Counted from the stretch's first letter, positions 1-12,440 are shown. The stretch: DNA of 64,000 nt from Saururus chinensis (GCA_035235625.1 CP141146.1:15122501-15186500); one strand, 5' to 3'. A program made the numbers and translations. Notes: generated from the sequence alone by a model not told the origin.

Positions 1-1944
1 AATTATAAAAATAAAATAAAATAAAAAGTATTAGCAATGCATATGAATATACATGGCTAATACCCTCGGTATCAGTGACAAACTAATATGCGTCACTAAT
101 GCACAGTGTATTAGAAAAACATACTCTTATACATCGCTAATATATTTTATTTTATTTTTGTAATTTTTAAAATATAATATATAATAAAAATTCTAAAAAT
201 TTAAAATTAGATTCTCTCACTCTTACCCCTCTCCTCTTAAGAGTTGGGGCTCACACTAACACATGAGAGAGAGACATGGAGAGGGAGAAAGATAAGAGAG
301 GAGAGAGCGGAGGGTCGCTAGACTCCGACGAGAGGAGGAGGAGGAGGAGAGAGCATGAAAATTTAATTTTAATTTTTAAAATTTTTTATTATATATTATA
401 TTTTAAAGATTAAAAAATAAAAGACAAAAAAATATGAGTGATGCATAGGAATATGGGTATTAGTGACGAAAACTCATATTCGTCACTAATACCCAGTGTA
501 TTAGAAACGCATACTCCTATGTATCGCTAATATAATTTATTTTATTTTTTATTATTTTTAAAATAAAATATATAATAAAAATCAAAAAATTAAAATTAAA
601 TTCTCTCACACTCAACCCTCTCATCCTAAGAGTCGGGGCTCATGTTGACGTGGGTGAGAGTGAGAGGAGGAAGGAGAAAGGAGATAGAGAGAGAGAATGA
701 GAGGAGATAGGGAGAGTGAGTGGAGAGAGAAGAGTGAGGTGAGAGAGAGGAGAGAGAGTGTGTGTGAGGTGAGAGAGGGAGAGGGAGAGAGATAGAAGTA
801 AGAGAGAGAGAGATAGGAGCAGGAGAATAGGGAGAGAGAGGTAAATAGTATAAAATAAATTCAAAAAATAGTATTTGTGACACTTTTTTATAAGTGTCCT
901 AAATGAGCGCCTTATTTGTGACGCTTATTCAAAGAGTGTCGCAATTGGTACACTATTTGCGATGCTTGAAAACAAGCATCGCAAATTGTGTATATTTAAT
1001 TTTTATAAAATATATACACTATTAGCAACAGTTTTTCATAAGCTTCACTAATACATAACTATTAGTGATGCATTTTAAATAAGCATCACAAATAGGGTGA
1101 TCATTTGCGAGGCTTCTCGGTAAACATCACTAATAGTTTGTATTTAAAAAAAATTAACATATATAATTTACAACGCTTATTATGAAGCGTCGCTAATAGT
1201 GTACCAATTGCAACACCTATTAAATTAGTGTTGCAAATACAATTTTTTTAATATATTTAGTACTATTTATCTCTCCCTCCTCTCTCTCTCCTCTCTACTA
1301 CACACACTCTCTCTCTCTCTCTCACCTCACTCTCTGCTCTCTTTGTCTCTCTGTCTCTCTCTCTCTTCTCTCATCCTCTTCTCTCTCTCATCCTTTCTCT
1401 ATGTCTCTCTCTCTCATCCTCTTCCTGGCCCACCTACCCCCACCCTGGCTCCCCGGCCAGAGGCGGGATATATTTTTTTTTAAAAAAAAAATTAGTTAAT
1501 TTTTAAAAGTGTCGCTAATAACTATTTTATTATTATTATTTACTTATTAGTGACACACAAAAAAAGTTCGCTAATAAAACTTTTTGTGACATTTAAAAAA
1601 CGATGTTGATAAGATTTTTAAATTTTTAAAAAATTATGTTTTCACATTAGTGACACTTTAATAAGTTTCGCTAATAATTATTATTAAAGATGCTTTATAA
1701 AGCGTCGCAAAAAACTTATATTAGCGACATAAGAAAAAATATCACTAATAGCAATACTAGTAGCAATGATTTTTCATATGTGTCGCTAATGAGCAGCTGC
1801 GATAGGACTATTATTAACGTTTTTAGCGACACTTTTTAAGGTCACTAATAGTCAATAGTAATGTTTTTATAACTATTAGCAAAAGTATCGCTAATCGTCA
1901 TTAGTGACATTTAAAAGCGTCACTAATAATTTTTTCTTGTAGTG
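1..1944. mobile_element. CACTA-type DNA transposon derivative, right portion (left end outside window)
   Basis: The right terminus ends in TTTTTTCTTGTAGTG, the inverse of a CACTACAAGAAAAAA terminal repeat, at 1944. Inward lie many short subterminal repeats built on TATTAGCGACGCTT and its complement, in both orientations. Purine or pyrimidine modules (about 240-350, 620-840 and 1265-1430) are separated by A/T-rich blocks. No transposase coding is visible, so this is a non-autonomous derivative. The left end is not in the window, so the target duplication cannot be checked. Reading frames here are low-complexity artefacts. Confidence 0.75.
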
Positions 1945-1952
1945 ATAAAATC

Positions 1953-1954
<2 letters not shown>

Positions 1955-2013
<59 letters not shown>
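1955..2013. repeat. (TA)n(CA)n microsatellite
   Basis: An uninterrupted TA run passes directly into a CA run, abutting the right end of the CACTA element. Confidence 0.95.
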
Positions 2014-2184
2014 TTGAAGCCCTTAGGTCAAGTGGGGCCTGACCTTAAAATATAATGACAATTTACTAAATTCATGGCAAAAAAAAGATCTTATATAACT
2101 TAAAATTGCTTATGTTTTATTTAGTAGACACTAAACCCAAGTTACAAGCTTGTTGAGTGATTTTAAAATGTGAATAATTTACAA

Positions 2185-3077
2185 TCTATACTATTATTAA
2201 AGTTATAAAGGGGCACATATATTTTGGCATGCTATACTTATATTGCCCTTTTAAACAAACTTTTAATTAATTTAGAATTTAAGAGACCTAAAATATTGTG
2301 TTGATTTCTTAAATAAGTATAACCTTGTAGCCACAAAAAAATATGAATTTCATAATCATAATTAGTTTAGAACTGATTTTTGCTAGAAATTTTTGTTATG
2401 TTATACCTATATTGCCCTTTTATATAAATTCTTAATTAATTTAGAATTCAAAAGACCTAAAATATTACAATAATTTCTCGAGTAAATATAAACTTGTAGC
2501 CTAAAAAAAGTACAAATATCATAATTGGTTTAGAACTAATTTTTTCATGTCATGTCTATATTCTCCTTAAAAAAAATACTTAACTAATTTAGAATTCAAT
2601 AGACCTAAAATATTAGAATGATTTCTTGAATAAGTATAACCTTGTAGCCACATAATAAAATATGGATTTCATAGTCATAATTAGTTTAAAACTGATCTTT
2701 ATCATGCTATACCTATATTACCCTTTTAAAGAAACTCTTAATTAATTTATTTCTCGAATAAGTATAATTTTGTAGCCATATAAAAAATATAGATTCTATA
2801 GTCCCAATTTGTTTAGAACTTATTAAAGTAAGAAAGAAGGTAGATATTTTTTATTGTACAAATCCTAAATCACCTCTAATATATACAATTATTAAAGTGA
2901 AATGGGGCTTAAATTTTTATTATAAAAGTGTTAAATTACCCCAATACACAAAAAATATTATTTATGAACTCTTATTTATAGATTGGGTAAGATAATTAAA
3001 TTTGAAGCTTAATTTGTATATAGTAATATAAAACTCTAAATCGTATACACTGCATTATGCACGTATACTTCTACTAG
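2185..3077 (+). mobile_element. non-autonomous Helitron, copy 1
   Basis: It starts with TCTATACTATTATTAAAG and ends in CTAG, with a short palindrome just upstream (GTATAC..TGCATTATGCA..GTATAC, about 3043-3066). It sits between host A and T, as Helitrons require. The interior holds about four degenerate copies of a 150-175 bp unit (ATTGCCCTTTTAAA, TTAATTTAGAATTCAA, AGACCTAAAATATTA, CTTGTAGCCACA), and a second 5'-like start lies near 2877. There are no Rep or helicase genes. A relative lies at 49587-50421. Confidence 0.8.
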
Positions 3078-3599
3078 TTATTACTAAATTGGTATCATTC
3101 TTATCATCCAAAAAAGAAAAATGATAAACCCTGTGCCATATAACTTGCACATTACATCTTTAGGGGCTGGGAGCAATTTGATCATGTGAGGCCTACATAA
3201 TCTGATGGGTTCCTGGCCTTAAAATTTGTAGACAAAGTTAAAATTCATAGTAAAAAGAAGATAATAGGAGATTTAAAATTACCTATTTTTTTAATTTGGG
3301 AAAATTATTTAAATAATAATTAAAAAAATATTTACCAATTCGGACCACTTTGGGAAATATTTTCTAAAGTGGTGTTGGTTTTTGCCACATAGGCACCAGC
3401 CAAGCGCTGGCGCCTGCGTGGCTTTTTTTTAAAAAAAATTTAATTGATTTCATCCTTTAGAACGACGAAATCAAGTTTAAGTTGATTTCGTCGTTCTAAA
3501 AAATGAAATCGTTTTAAAAAAATTAAGCAATTTCATCCTTTTAGAAGGATGAAATCATGTTAAGTTGATTTCTCAAGGACGAAATCACATGAATTTTTT

Positions 3600-3958
3600 A
3601 AAAAAATGCATAGAGTTGTCGTTGCTCTGTCGGATAGACGTATGCATGATCTCGCTGGCATCGTCGGGCCGACAAGAGTAGAAGGGGTCGCAGTTGTAGA
3701 TGTGGAAGCCGCGATCAATGTTGACGGTGAAGCAATTGTGATCCTGATTGAAGGAGAGGAGGGTGGGGAGAGAAGAGGAGTCGGAGTCGGGGGTAGAATT
3801 TTTGAGGGAGGAGGGGAGGTACGGATGGGAGGGGGGACGGAGAAACTCGATAGCAAGGAACAGGAGTCCTCGTCGCTGGAGTCCGGAGGATTGAGCTGCG
3901 TTGGGTCAGAGAGGAAGCTACCTGGGTCCAGGTAGGGGTTGGTGGAATCGGAGCCGGG
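3600..3958 (-). pseudogene. captured Pro/Ser-rich coding fragment inside the MULE
   Basis: The minus strand is open and GC-richer than its surroundings. It encodes a Ser/Pro/Thr-rich stretch (for example NPYLDPGSFLSDP and NPPDSSDEDSC). It reads toward the left TIR. On the other side of the solo LTR, 5641-5800 is similarly GC-rich and probably belonged to the same captured segment. The apparent N-terminal residues of the open frame come from the LTR, not from the fragment. The parent gene is not recognised; capture is inferred from the TIR context. Confidence 0.5.
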
Positions 3959-3964
3959 GCTAGG

Positions 3965-5635
3965 TGTGGCAACCGTCATATTCTAATATATGACATAATG
4001 CTTCTAATTATTATCCCGCTTGACACGTATTACATCACACGTGAAACCGAACGTGACGGCCGTCAGTACATATCAAAGAAAAATGCTGACACATAAAATA
4101 TGACAATTTATAACAAACTGGAGTATTGCACAACCAAAATTTCATAGTGTATTAATACTTGACATGGCCCAAGTACACCGTTCGTAGAGTAGTCAAATTA
4201 TAGAAATATAGGCATAACAAGCCTTTACATAAAAGTCATATCATTACAAGATTTAACTTAAAACATTCAAGCAGAACATTCATCAGTCGACACTTCTAGT
4301 TTGACTTCACCACTTGCAGGGTCTGGAGGTGGGTGACTATTTTTATACTCAGTAGGTGGAATTAAAATCTAATTTTATGATAAGTAAAAGTACTTATGAC
4401 AGTAATAATTATTACTAAATAGGATAGAAATAATTTCAGAAATAATTTTGGAAAAACACCAATTTATCCGGTGACGATAAATCCAGAGCCGTGATACCGA
4501 ACGGCGTTCCTCCCGATGCTCATGGGGCATCAGGAAGCTCAGAAGGCTAGGAGTTTATCCACGACACTCCACACCTATGTGTGCGCGCCAAATACTGATT
4601 ATTTTTCTTCGATAGGTATCCAGATAAACATAACAATCCTAGGTTAATCCCAGAATTATCCAGACAATACACAATTCCATCTAGGTAAATCATAGTACAG
4701 AATAACATTTTTCATAAAAACTCAAGTATAGAAGTAAATGGAGAAAAATGGTATAGGAAAAGTCAACCGTACAAGCAGATCATAACTTTAGAGTTTAAGA
4801 CCCCCTACCCTAAGGTTGGGTAGAAATTTCGTAGCTACAGAGGCTTCAAACTAAAATTATGACCCCACCACAGTGTCCGGCACGGTAGATTTAGTAGAAA
4901 TCGCCTTTTGAACGGCTTGATTTGGACTTACAACGACTCAGAACGAAGGAAAACAAGTTTAACACGTGGTAGAAGTAGGAATGACAGAAATCAACTGGGG
5001 GGTAGAATTTATAGGGAATGGGAATGGCATGTCACGCGACGCGTGTGCATCGAGCCATCAAGCCGTGTTGAGCGCGGTTCTGACACACGGAACCGCGCGT
5101 GTCACGCAGTGGCACGCGGCGTAGCGAGACCCAACAAGCTGGTCTCGCGTGTTGCGCGAGCGTGGATCATGCGGCACGCGCTGCCGTGCAATTCGCGATC
5201 CGCGCAGTCAAACCGCGCAGCGCGTCCCGCGCCGACGCATGGCTGACGCAATTTCTGCATCAGCCTGCGCCAGTTTTTCAAATAAAAATGATTATTTTAT
5301 TTTTCTTTCCTTTAAAACTTCAAAATGTTCTAACTTTTCAACCATGAATCGGAATCACGTGTTCTTGGTACCGATGGACTCGTATCGACTAGCCCTTTGA
5401 AATAAGACCACTCAAGGATAAGTTTTGTAGCAGTTTCACTGTAAGTTCCGCCTATAGAGCGTATTTCCCACGATCAATACTTACCGCCTCGATGTCCGAT
5501 TTAAACGATTCAAAAACCATTATGTTCATCTTTTAGAGTTCTACCACAACTCTGTAGGTACTGACTTCAAAATAAGACTCTATTAATATATTAAAAAATT
5601 TAATAAAAAAATACATCGACATCAGGGTTGTCACA
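3965..5635. mobile_element. solo LTR with 5-bp target duplication CTAGG
   Basis: It begins TGTGGCAACC and ends GGTTGTCACA, a near-perfect terminal inversion in TG..CA form. It is flanked by identical CTAGG at 3960-3964 and 5636-5640. No internal gag-pol follows, so this 1,671-bp sequence is a solo LTR left by LTR-LTR recombination. It contains a GC-rich patch (about 5030-5240) and a phrase near 4340 (TATTTTTATACTCAGTAGG) seen in similar form near 63545. A Ty3/gypsy origin is likely from length and ends, but is not proven without internal sequence. Confidence 0.88.
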
Positions 5636-6072
5636 CTAGGGTCGTTGAGGGCCGAGGGGGAGGTGGGCATAGAGAGGGCGGCCATCATCCAATGGGGCTA
5701 CAAGGGAAATGGGCATTTAGAGGGGGGTGCATCGAGAAGCATTTAGAGGGGGTGCATCAAGTGGAGGTGGGCAGGAGTAGGAGGGTGGATATAGAGGATT
5801 TAAAAAAATTAAGTAATATATAACTATAGTTATGTTGACCCCTCCAGTTATGTTGACATATATTTATTTTTCAATTACGTCATTTCTGTATGTGTTTTTG
5901 TTTTTTTTATCATGATTATTTGCACCTCTACTGTAGCAGTATGCTTTTTTATATATAAGTAACCTGTAGTTTTATTTTATATACAAGTGATGTTTTGTTT
6001 GACCTGCATAGTCCTGATTTTTGACTGTTTGACGTGGAGAGTGTTGATTTTTGACGTGCAGAGAGTGATGAT

Positions 6073-6155
6073 GATTTTTTACTGAGTGCTTTTTACTATG
6101 TGCTTTTTACTGAGTTCTTTTTACTGTACTTTTTACTAAGTGCTTTTTACTGTGC
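6073..6155. repeat. short tandem repeat, unit about TGCTTTTTACTGAG
   Basis: About six imperfect copies of a 13-17 bp unit lie inside the right half of the MULE. Confidence 0.75.
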
Positions 6156-7235
6156 AAAGTGATGAGAATCGGTATAAGTATCGTGATTTCATCGTTTTGA
6201 ACTACAAAATCACACGAAATTTAAGTATGGTGCTCAAGATACTTAGTGGACTGAGCACCTAAGATTTTTTTATTTAGTATAGTTTAAGTGAACGATTGCC
6301 AAAGTGACGAGGATTTTGTATAAAAGAAGCTTTAATTCGTCCCTCCCGTAATTTTGTCTTTTTTTTAAATTTATGTGATTTCGTCTACTTAACATAATTT
6401 TGTCTTTTAAAATGACAAAATCAACTTAAACTTGATTTTATCGTTTTAAAGGATGAAATTAATTAAATTTTTTTAAAAAAAGTTACGTAGGGGTCGGCGC
6501 CTACGTGGTGAAAACCAACACCATTTTGAAAAAAAATAGTTCGAATTGGTAAATATTTTTTTAAATTATTATTTAAATAATTTTCCCTTTTTATTTAGTA
6601 GATAAATCTAAGCTATGAGCTTGTCCAGTGATTTTAAAACGCCATCCACTTGCGGTTATTAATAATTTGGTATCATTATTATCATCCTAATATACAATTG
6701 CAAAGAAAAATGAAAAACCATGTGTCCTAAGCTTGGAGCCCTTGTATAATGTGGGGCCCACATAAATTGACTGCTCCCGACCCTAAAATTTGTAGACAAC
6801 TTCAAATTCATTGCAAAATGTAGATCTTATACAACTTCAAATCTCCTATTTAAACTTTTATATACTATAACTCTAAGCTACGATCTTGTCAAGTAATTTT
6901 AAATGGCAACCATTATACCTATTTTTAATTTGGTATTGTTCTTATTATCCCAACATAAAATTATATAGTGATATTCACACAACAAATCTATTCAATAAAG
7001 ATTCCCAATTGGGTTTTATTTTAATAAAATATGTGAACCTCACACCAAATTTACTTGCCTTACTTATTTTATCGAGAGTTTTTGTTGGGTTATTTATCAT
7101 GTAAATATTATTTTCCTATAAAATTGCAAAGAAAAATGCAAAACATTGTGCCCTCTAATACCTGCCCATAACATGTTAAGGGACCGAAAGCCTTCGAATC
7201 ATGTGTGGCCTACATAAATCTGATGACTCTATCCC

Positions 7236-8080
7236 AACTACGTATTGGATGTCAATTATAAGTGCAAGGGGGATTCAACGGCTCATGAAGTCCCTTCAAC
7301 ACATATTAACTTTTTCCTTTTAATATTTCTTAAATGCAAAATATAATTTTTTTAATTAAGGATGAGGAGACCGGTGGATTTCTACTATATCGAGATGGTA
7401 GATAAATACATACTAATTAAAGCAGGGGTAACAGAATCATCATCCTTTAATTAATTAAATATCTATATAACTAGTTGAACTCTGGCCACAATGATTCTTA
7501 ACACAAACATTTCCACTTTCGAATAATCATTGTTTCCATTGGTAACAGATTAACGTTCTATTGGAATAGTTGTCGGTGAAGGCAGGGACCAAAGATTAAT
7601 CAGACAACCATTGATTTGCATGAAAGTCCATGTGAACAGAAAACCATTATCTTGACTGAGTTGTACTTCCTCACCCATCAATCATTGGCTGATTAATTCC
7701 TTAAGCTACTAGCTTAGATTAATATAATTGCATACCAATTACGGCAATGCAATCATCAGTGAAAGGACATCATTATCCGTGTTAACCCAGAAAAAGCCTA
7801 CCAGCTGCTACTGGAAGGAAAAATCTCAGTTCCCATATCTGGAACGAGATGAGGGTCTGGTACACAAAACATGAAACATTGTAGAGACGACGAATGGTGC
7901 CCAACAGCTCACATGGGATCTGGTGAGAATGGAAACCCATCAAGAGGAGAGGGATCTCATGATTCATGACTCATTAGTCTAAAATTTAGATAGTCTTGAT
8001 GATGAAATATAATCCAAAATTTCTTTTGTCGACATCTTTCGTACCGACCTGAAGCTGAAACAGATATTCTGCATCTGAAC
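7236..8080. other. intergenic, nothing recognised
   Basis: AT-rich sequence without credible coding, tRNA or transposon ends. The short open frames have no similarity that I recognise. Confidence 0.5.
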
Positions 8081-8084
8081 TAAG

Positions 8085-8690
8085 AGACAGGACAAGACCC
8101 TTTTCCCCAAAAGCCCAAGTACCCAAATTGAGCTTCAGCCATCAAATTGGTTGAGCAAGTTCTCAGAAGTGAAGCTTATATAGTAGGCTGAGGTATGGTG
8201 TTATATCTCCTGATTATTTCTGTTTCTATGTCGTTTTTGTTGTTGGATCAGTATCCACTGTGTAGGTGCAACCCCTCTTGTCTTCTGAATCTGGACTAGA
8301 AGAGAGGACAGGCTTCTTATAGCCAAAAGCCCTCAAATACCTAAGTTGAGCTACCAAACAAAAAGGCAAGTTGCGCAGTTGAGACTATAAGAGTGAAGCT
8401 TATAGTAGGCTGAGCTAACTGCAAACAGTACTCCTAGTTGTTTATGATTCTATATGGACAAGGTCCGTACAGCCAAAAGCCCTAGATACTGAAGTTGAGC
8501 TACCGAATAAAAATCCAAGTTGAGCAGTTCAGACTTTAAGAATTGAATCTTATAGTAGGCTGAGGTATGTTGCAAATGCTAGTCCTAATTATTTATGTTC
8601 CTATATGTATGTTGTTTTGCTTTGGAATATTTTGTTTTCTTCAATTTTGTTGTTAGACGCAGTCTCCGGTGAGCAGATGTATCCCCCCTC
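8085..8690 (+). repeat. three degenerate direct repeats upstream of the zinc-knuckle gene
   Basis: A segment starting AGCCAAAAGCCC, through AAGTTGAGCTACC and AAGTTGAGCAGTT, to TTATAGTAGGCTGAG occurs near 8105, 8321 and 8471 (spacings about 216 and 150). Copies 1 and 3 end in GGCTGAG followed by GTATG, which looks like a splice donor. Copies 1 and 3 are also followed by similar TTGTTGTTRGA..CAGT.TCC sequence. They may be duplicated untranslated 5' exon/intron units of the gene at 9857. That link is inference. Confidence 0.55.
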
Positions 8691-9856
8691 TACGAGAGGA
8701 TCTTGATCCATTGGTGATGAATGAGATTGCTTTAATTTCTTGTGCAGCTTTTTTTAAGCTTATAGAGTGATTACTCTGCAGTTACTTTTCTGCTTTCGCT
8801 GAGAAGTTAAATGAACGGTTGATAATTTCATGTCTTCGAAATTATGGAAGTTAAGGTCCTGGGTGATGAAAACTGTCTATCCCTTCAGCCCTATGTTTCC
8901 GAATCTTGAGTTGTTATTTTGTGGGACTCTTAGTTGGATCAGGAACCTCCCAGAATTGAAGCCTTTAGAGGGTTAAAGAATTGAATATTATCATTTTTTT
9001 CAGTTTCATTGTTACATGTGTATAATGAGAATATATGGGCATGGTACTAAACAATTATATTCAATAAAATCTTTACTTCTTTAGTTTAACTTGCTCTTGC
9101 TTTTATAGTTTTCCTTGATTATTTTGTGATTAGATAAATAATAAAAGGATAATTTTCGAAAAGAGATGGATTAGATGAGTAAGGTTATTAATGTTAATGG
9201 ATAAAAAATGATGAACATTTTTTTAAATTTTTTTTATCAATTTGATGAACAATTATTCAATGGGAGGAAGTATATGGCTATGTGCTGGGGCAATATCGAT
9301 GGGGCAAACAATTGTCATGGAGTCCCTAATCTTTTAGAGGTTCCTTAGAGGGCAAACTAGGATTCTGCCCAATGGCTATGAACATTAACAGATTCAAAGC
9401 CCCAAAATTCTTGCAATTCAGGTTTTCCTGTGCTCCCTACTGCCACCCAAGTAATTCAATCCCTGCATATGGAGGAAATTCAGTTCCACCTCTATATACG
9501 TGTTTTACTCTGTTGGACTTGTCCATTGCATTAATGTCAAATTGAAGCAAATATGTAAGTTTTGTTTTTTGTAACCAAAACAACTTCTTTGTTACCTGTG
9601 CTTTTGTGCTTACTAGAGGTTGCCCATACTTGTGTTGCTTTCTTCACCTGCCTTGTAAATGCCATATTGCTCAAGTTCAGTATTGCAGTTGTATGCGGAA
9701 TGGTTTTTATATTTTCTCCTCATAAATGATTCCACCTCCTAGATTCTTGTTATTGACATTTTTTTTTTACTCCATCAACTATCCGTTGTTTGATTTTTGC
9801 TATGCATCAAGTTGTATATTGGAGAATTAATCTGGTTGGATGATCTGTATAAGACT

Positions 9857-12281
9857 ATGGCGCAGGCGGATACACCTTCACGGGATCCCATCTCTGTCAT
9901 GGAAGGTGTCTCTGAACAGATCATTACACTGAATAAGGATACAGTTATTATCAGCAGCAAAGAAACTACACCTGTGACAACTTTGGTGCCTGAGGAGGAA
10001 GCGTCTGACTGTTGCTCCCCACATGGAAATAACAAAGACGTGAGTGCAGGCACAAATGCAAATTCAAGCACCAGAGTGATTATCGATGTGACCGCCACTC
10101 CCCTTTCTGAGCTTGTGTGGTCACCCAATAGTGGCTTGAGTGTCAAATATTCTGAGTGCAGATTACCTGAGAAGATATCCTCTATCTTGTGGAGTACAGA
10201 AACAGCCACCATGATAGTTGTACCTCAAGAAAGTATTAATGATCAGTTGAATGCTAATGATGTAAATGATGATGTTAGACAACCTGAATGTGATTTGGAG
10301 GTTAAATCTCCTGGCAGAGTTAGTCCAGCTGTAGCCAAAAGTCCACATTGTCAGTTGAGGAGTCATGGTAGTATGCGTCTCTTTCTTTCTTTGTTCTCCA
10401 TAAATCTGCCACTTGTTGCATTTGTTGAGAGTATTGTATGCTTTGTGTAGTATAGTAATTATTGTCAACTACTCAATAGCTCAAAGAAAAGAAGCATGAG
10501 ATGTTTTTTTCTTTAGTTCAATTGATACCAATGAATAAAATAAAGTTTAATAACTGTTAATAAAACTGTGCAGTAACTCTAGTAGATGCTGAACAACATT
10601 GTGTGGGAGCTGCAAAGGGAGCAGCTTTAGGTTTCCTTATCAATGATGAGACGGGTACAAGTTCTGCAAAAGAGGAAAAAGGTAGTACATTCATTTGGGA
10701 GTTTGGAACAAATGCCATTTAGTCTTCTCTTAAAAGTTCTTCCACCCTAGGTCTGAGAACTTCAATTCTACGATTATGTTGTGTATCCATGTTATCTGAA
10801 AAATGGTATTTTTAACACTTACAGGCTTGGACGACGGTAGAGCTACTAATATATCTATGAAAAAAGCAGCAGAGTACAGTAAAATCCCAGTGAAGCTAAA
10901 GCCTGAAGGCTACTATGAAAAATTTCACAATGTAAATTCCGGTAGTGTTCAGTCAGTGAGAACCTCACCTCTAGGCCTCTCTGAATCACTGATAATTAAA
11001 GACCAGAGTTTTCTTCAAATGCCAATATTGGACCCCATTATGGATGAAGACAACAAGATCAAAGTAGCACCAGCTAGCAGTATTGGTTTTCCACAGTATC
11101 ATAAAAATGATGATCAGAAGGCTTTAGTGACAACTGAAGTTGGTCCAAGTTGTTCACAAGGAAAGGATAACAGAAATGAGAGTCCTGAAAGTTCCAACAA
11201 TGGTGGATTATACTTTACTGGAAAGAGAGCATGCAGCGGGGAGCCACAATGTGCTGCAGTAAATAAGAAGGTGAAGGGACAACCCTCTTCTTTTGTAAAT
11301 TGGTTATCAAATGTGACAAATGGGATTTTGAAAGTTGAACAGGATGGGAAGCTTTCTCTAACTGGAAAGTCAGGTAAGTATCTTACCAGAGACAGCAGTC
11401 AGATATCCAATTTCACATCAGCCAACAAAAACCAAGCGACTGCTTGCACTTCTACTGGCTTTCAGAAGCTCATTGAGGAAATGTGTGGACCTAGCTTGAG
11501 GCTGCAAAAAGACAGAACTGAACAAGGCTCCCAAAAAACCGAGCAACGTGATCGGGGCTTATGTAGCACCGGGAACTCTGAAGTTAAATTTGACAAAGAT
11601 GATGTTGATCCACATAGAACATCTCCAGTACCAAACCACTACTCATCAGGTCTATCCAATGCTTCTCCACTTAGCTTGGGATGCTTAAGAAATCAGATCC
11701 CAATTGTTGATGGGGTGGCCAGTTCCAGCAGGGTTCTATATGATACTGACAAGCAGAATGACAGAGAAAGTGAGCATGAAGTTGCTGTTGATGACCAAGA
11801 GGTTTCTCCAAGTAGGAAGTTAGAGAAAAGTCCTATCAGTCCTGCTTGCCCATGCGTTCAGGAATCAAGGGATGATGATCAGAAGCTGAAAACTGAACTT
11901 AATCCTGTGCTACCATCCCAGCAGTTTAGAAGTTCTGAAGGCATGTACTCTCCATTTGCCAGGAGATTGGATGCCGTCAAATACATTGGACCACCAAATG
12001 CTGGAGATAACATGGTGTCTTCAAAATTTTTTTGCTTCTTCTGTGGAATTGAAGGCCACATCTTACAGCAGTGCAACCATATGCTGGAACCTGAACAGGA
12101 GGATATTAGGAAGAAATTGAATTTGTCTGATGAAGGAGAAGATGCATCATGCTTTTGCATTCGCTGTTTTCAGCTGAATCATTGGGCTATTGCTTGTCCT
12201 CATTTATCAACGAGAAAGTCTGTGATTGGTAATAATATCCATCCGAGTGGAAGAACAACACAGCAAAAAACCCAATTATAG
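9857..12281 (+). CDS. tandem zinc-knuckle protein, TZP-like, lacking a PLUS3 domain (three exons, probably truncated)
   Basis: Exons 9857-10367, 10574-10681 and 10825-12281 join with GT..AG introns, both phase 1, into 691 codons. The N-terminal part carries TPLSELVWSP (about residue 78). The C-terminal part has two CX2CX4HX4C zinc knuckles: CFFCGIEGHILQQC at about 610-623 and CIRCFQLNHWAIAC at about 651-664. This arrangement resembles plant TZP, a nuclear tandem-zinc-knuckle/PLUS3 protein of light and photoperiod signalling, whose PLUS3 domain follows the knuckles. Here the frame stops 27 codons after the second knuckle and no PLUS3 is seen downstream. An earlier in-frame ATG exists at 9797; I chose 9857 because its context (gactATGGCG) is better. 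Family assignment is from recalled motifs. It could be a decaying duplicate or a short paralogue. Confidence 0.7.
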
Positions 12282-12440
12282 ATGCTGCTGTTGGCAATTC
12301 TCATCAGGGTGAAAATGTTGGCAGCTAACAATTGGATTCTGATTTTGCTGGCTGCTCAAATGACATTGATAAAACATCTAGAAAATAAGTTTTACCAATG
12401 AAGGAGAGTAGAGATCAAGTTCGGAGGAGAATGAATTGAT
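12282..12440 (+). pseudogene. out-of-frame continuation of the TZP-like gene
   Basis: After the stop at 12281, another frame continues as gene-like sequence (IIDAAVGNSHQGENVGS, then QLDSDFAGCSNDIDKTSRK, then VLPMKESRDQVRRRMN), separated by two TAA codons. One extra base in the A6 run near 12264-12269 would bring the upstream exon into this frame. It could instead be genuine 3' UTR. Confidence 0.4.

Larger units (their letters stand above)
3298..6588. mobile_element. Mutator-like element (Pack-MULE type) split by a solo LTR
   Basis: Long terminal inverted repeats of about 260-300 bp begin GGGAAAATTATTTAAATAAT at both ends (3298 inward and 6588 inward). They share segments such as GGTGTTGGTTTT..CCAC.TAGGC.CC and repeated (A/G)TTTCGTC hairpins. 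The 9-bp flanks 3289-3297 (ttttaattt) and 6589-6597 (tttttattt) differ at one base, as expected of an old target duplication. No transposase is present. The interior holds a proline/serine-rich fragment and a younger solo LTR. Without that LTR the element is about 1.6 kb. Confidence 0.8.
2014..7235. repeat. degenerate repeat array interrupted by a Helitron and a MULE
   Basis: Related units share the order: CAAAGAAAAATG..CATGTGCC, then GGAGCC..GTGGGGCC, then CCTAAAATTTGTAGACAA, then TTTAGTAGA..AAGCT..GAGCTTGT, then TGATTTTAAAA. They are visible at about 2014-2184, 3078-3297 joined to 6589-6705, 6706-6930 and 7120-7235. The unit split between 3297 and 6589 is restored if the MULE is removed, and the one split between 2184 and 3078 is restored if the Helitron is removed. 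The array is therefore older than both insertions. No coding is seen. Confidence 0.65.

Noticed and set aside
640-883. Ser/Leu-rich minus-strand frames near the left end
   Set aside because: Products of the CTCTCT module of the CACTA element.
4908-5246. 112-codon plus-strand frame in a GC-rich patch
   Set aside because: It lies inside the solo LTR; the Arg/Ala-rich translation follows composition.
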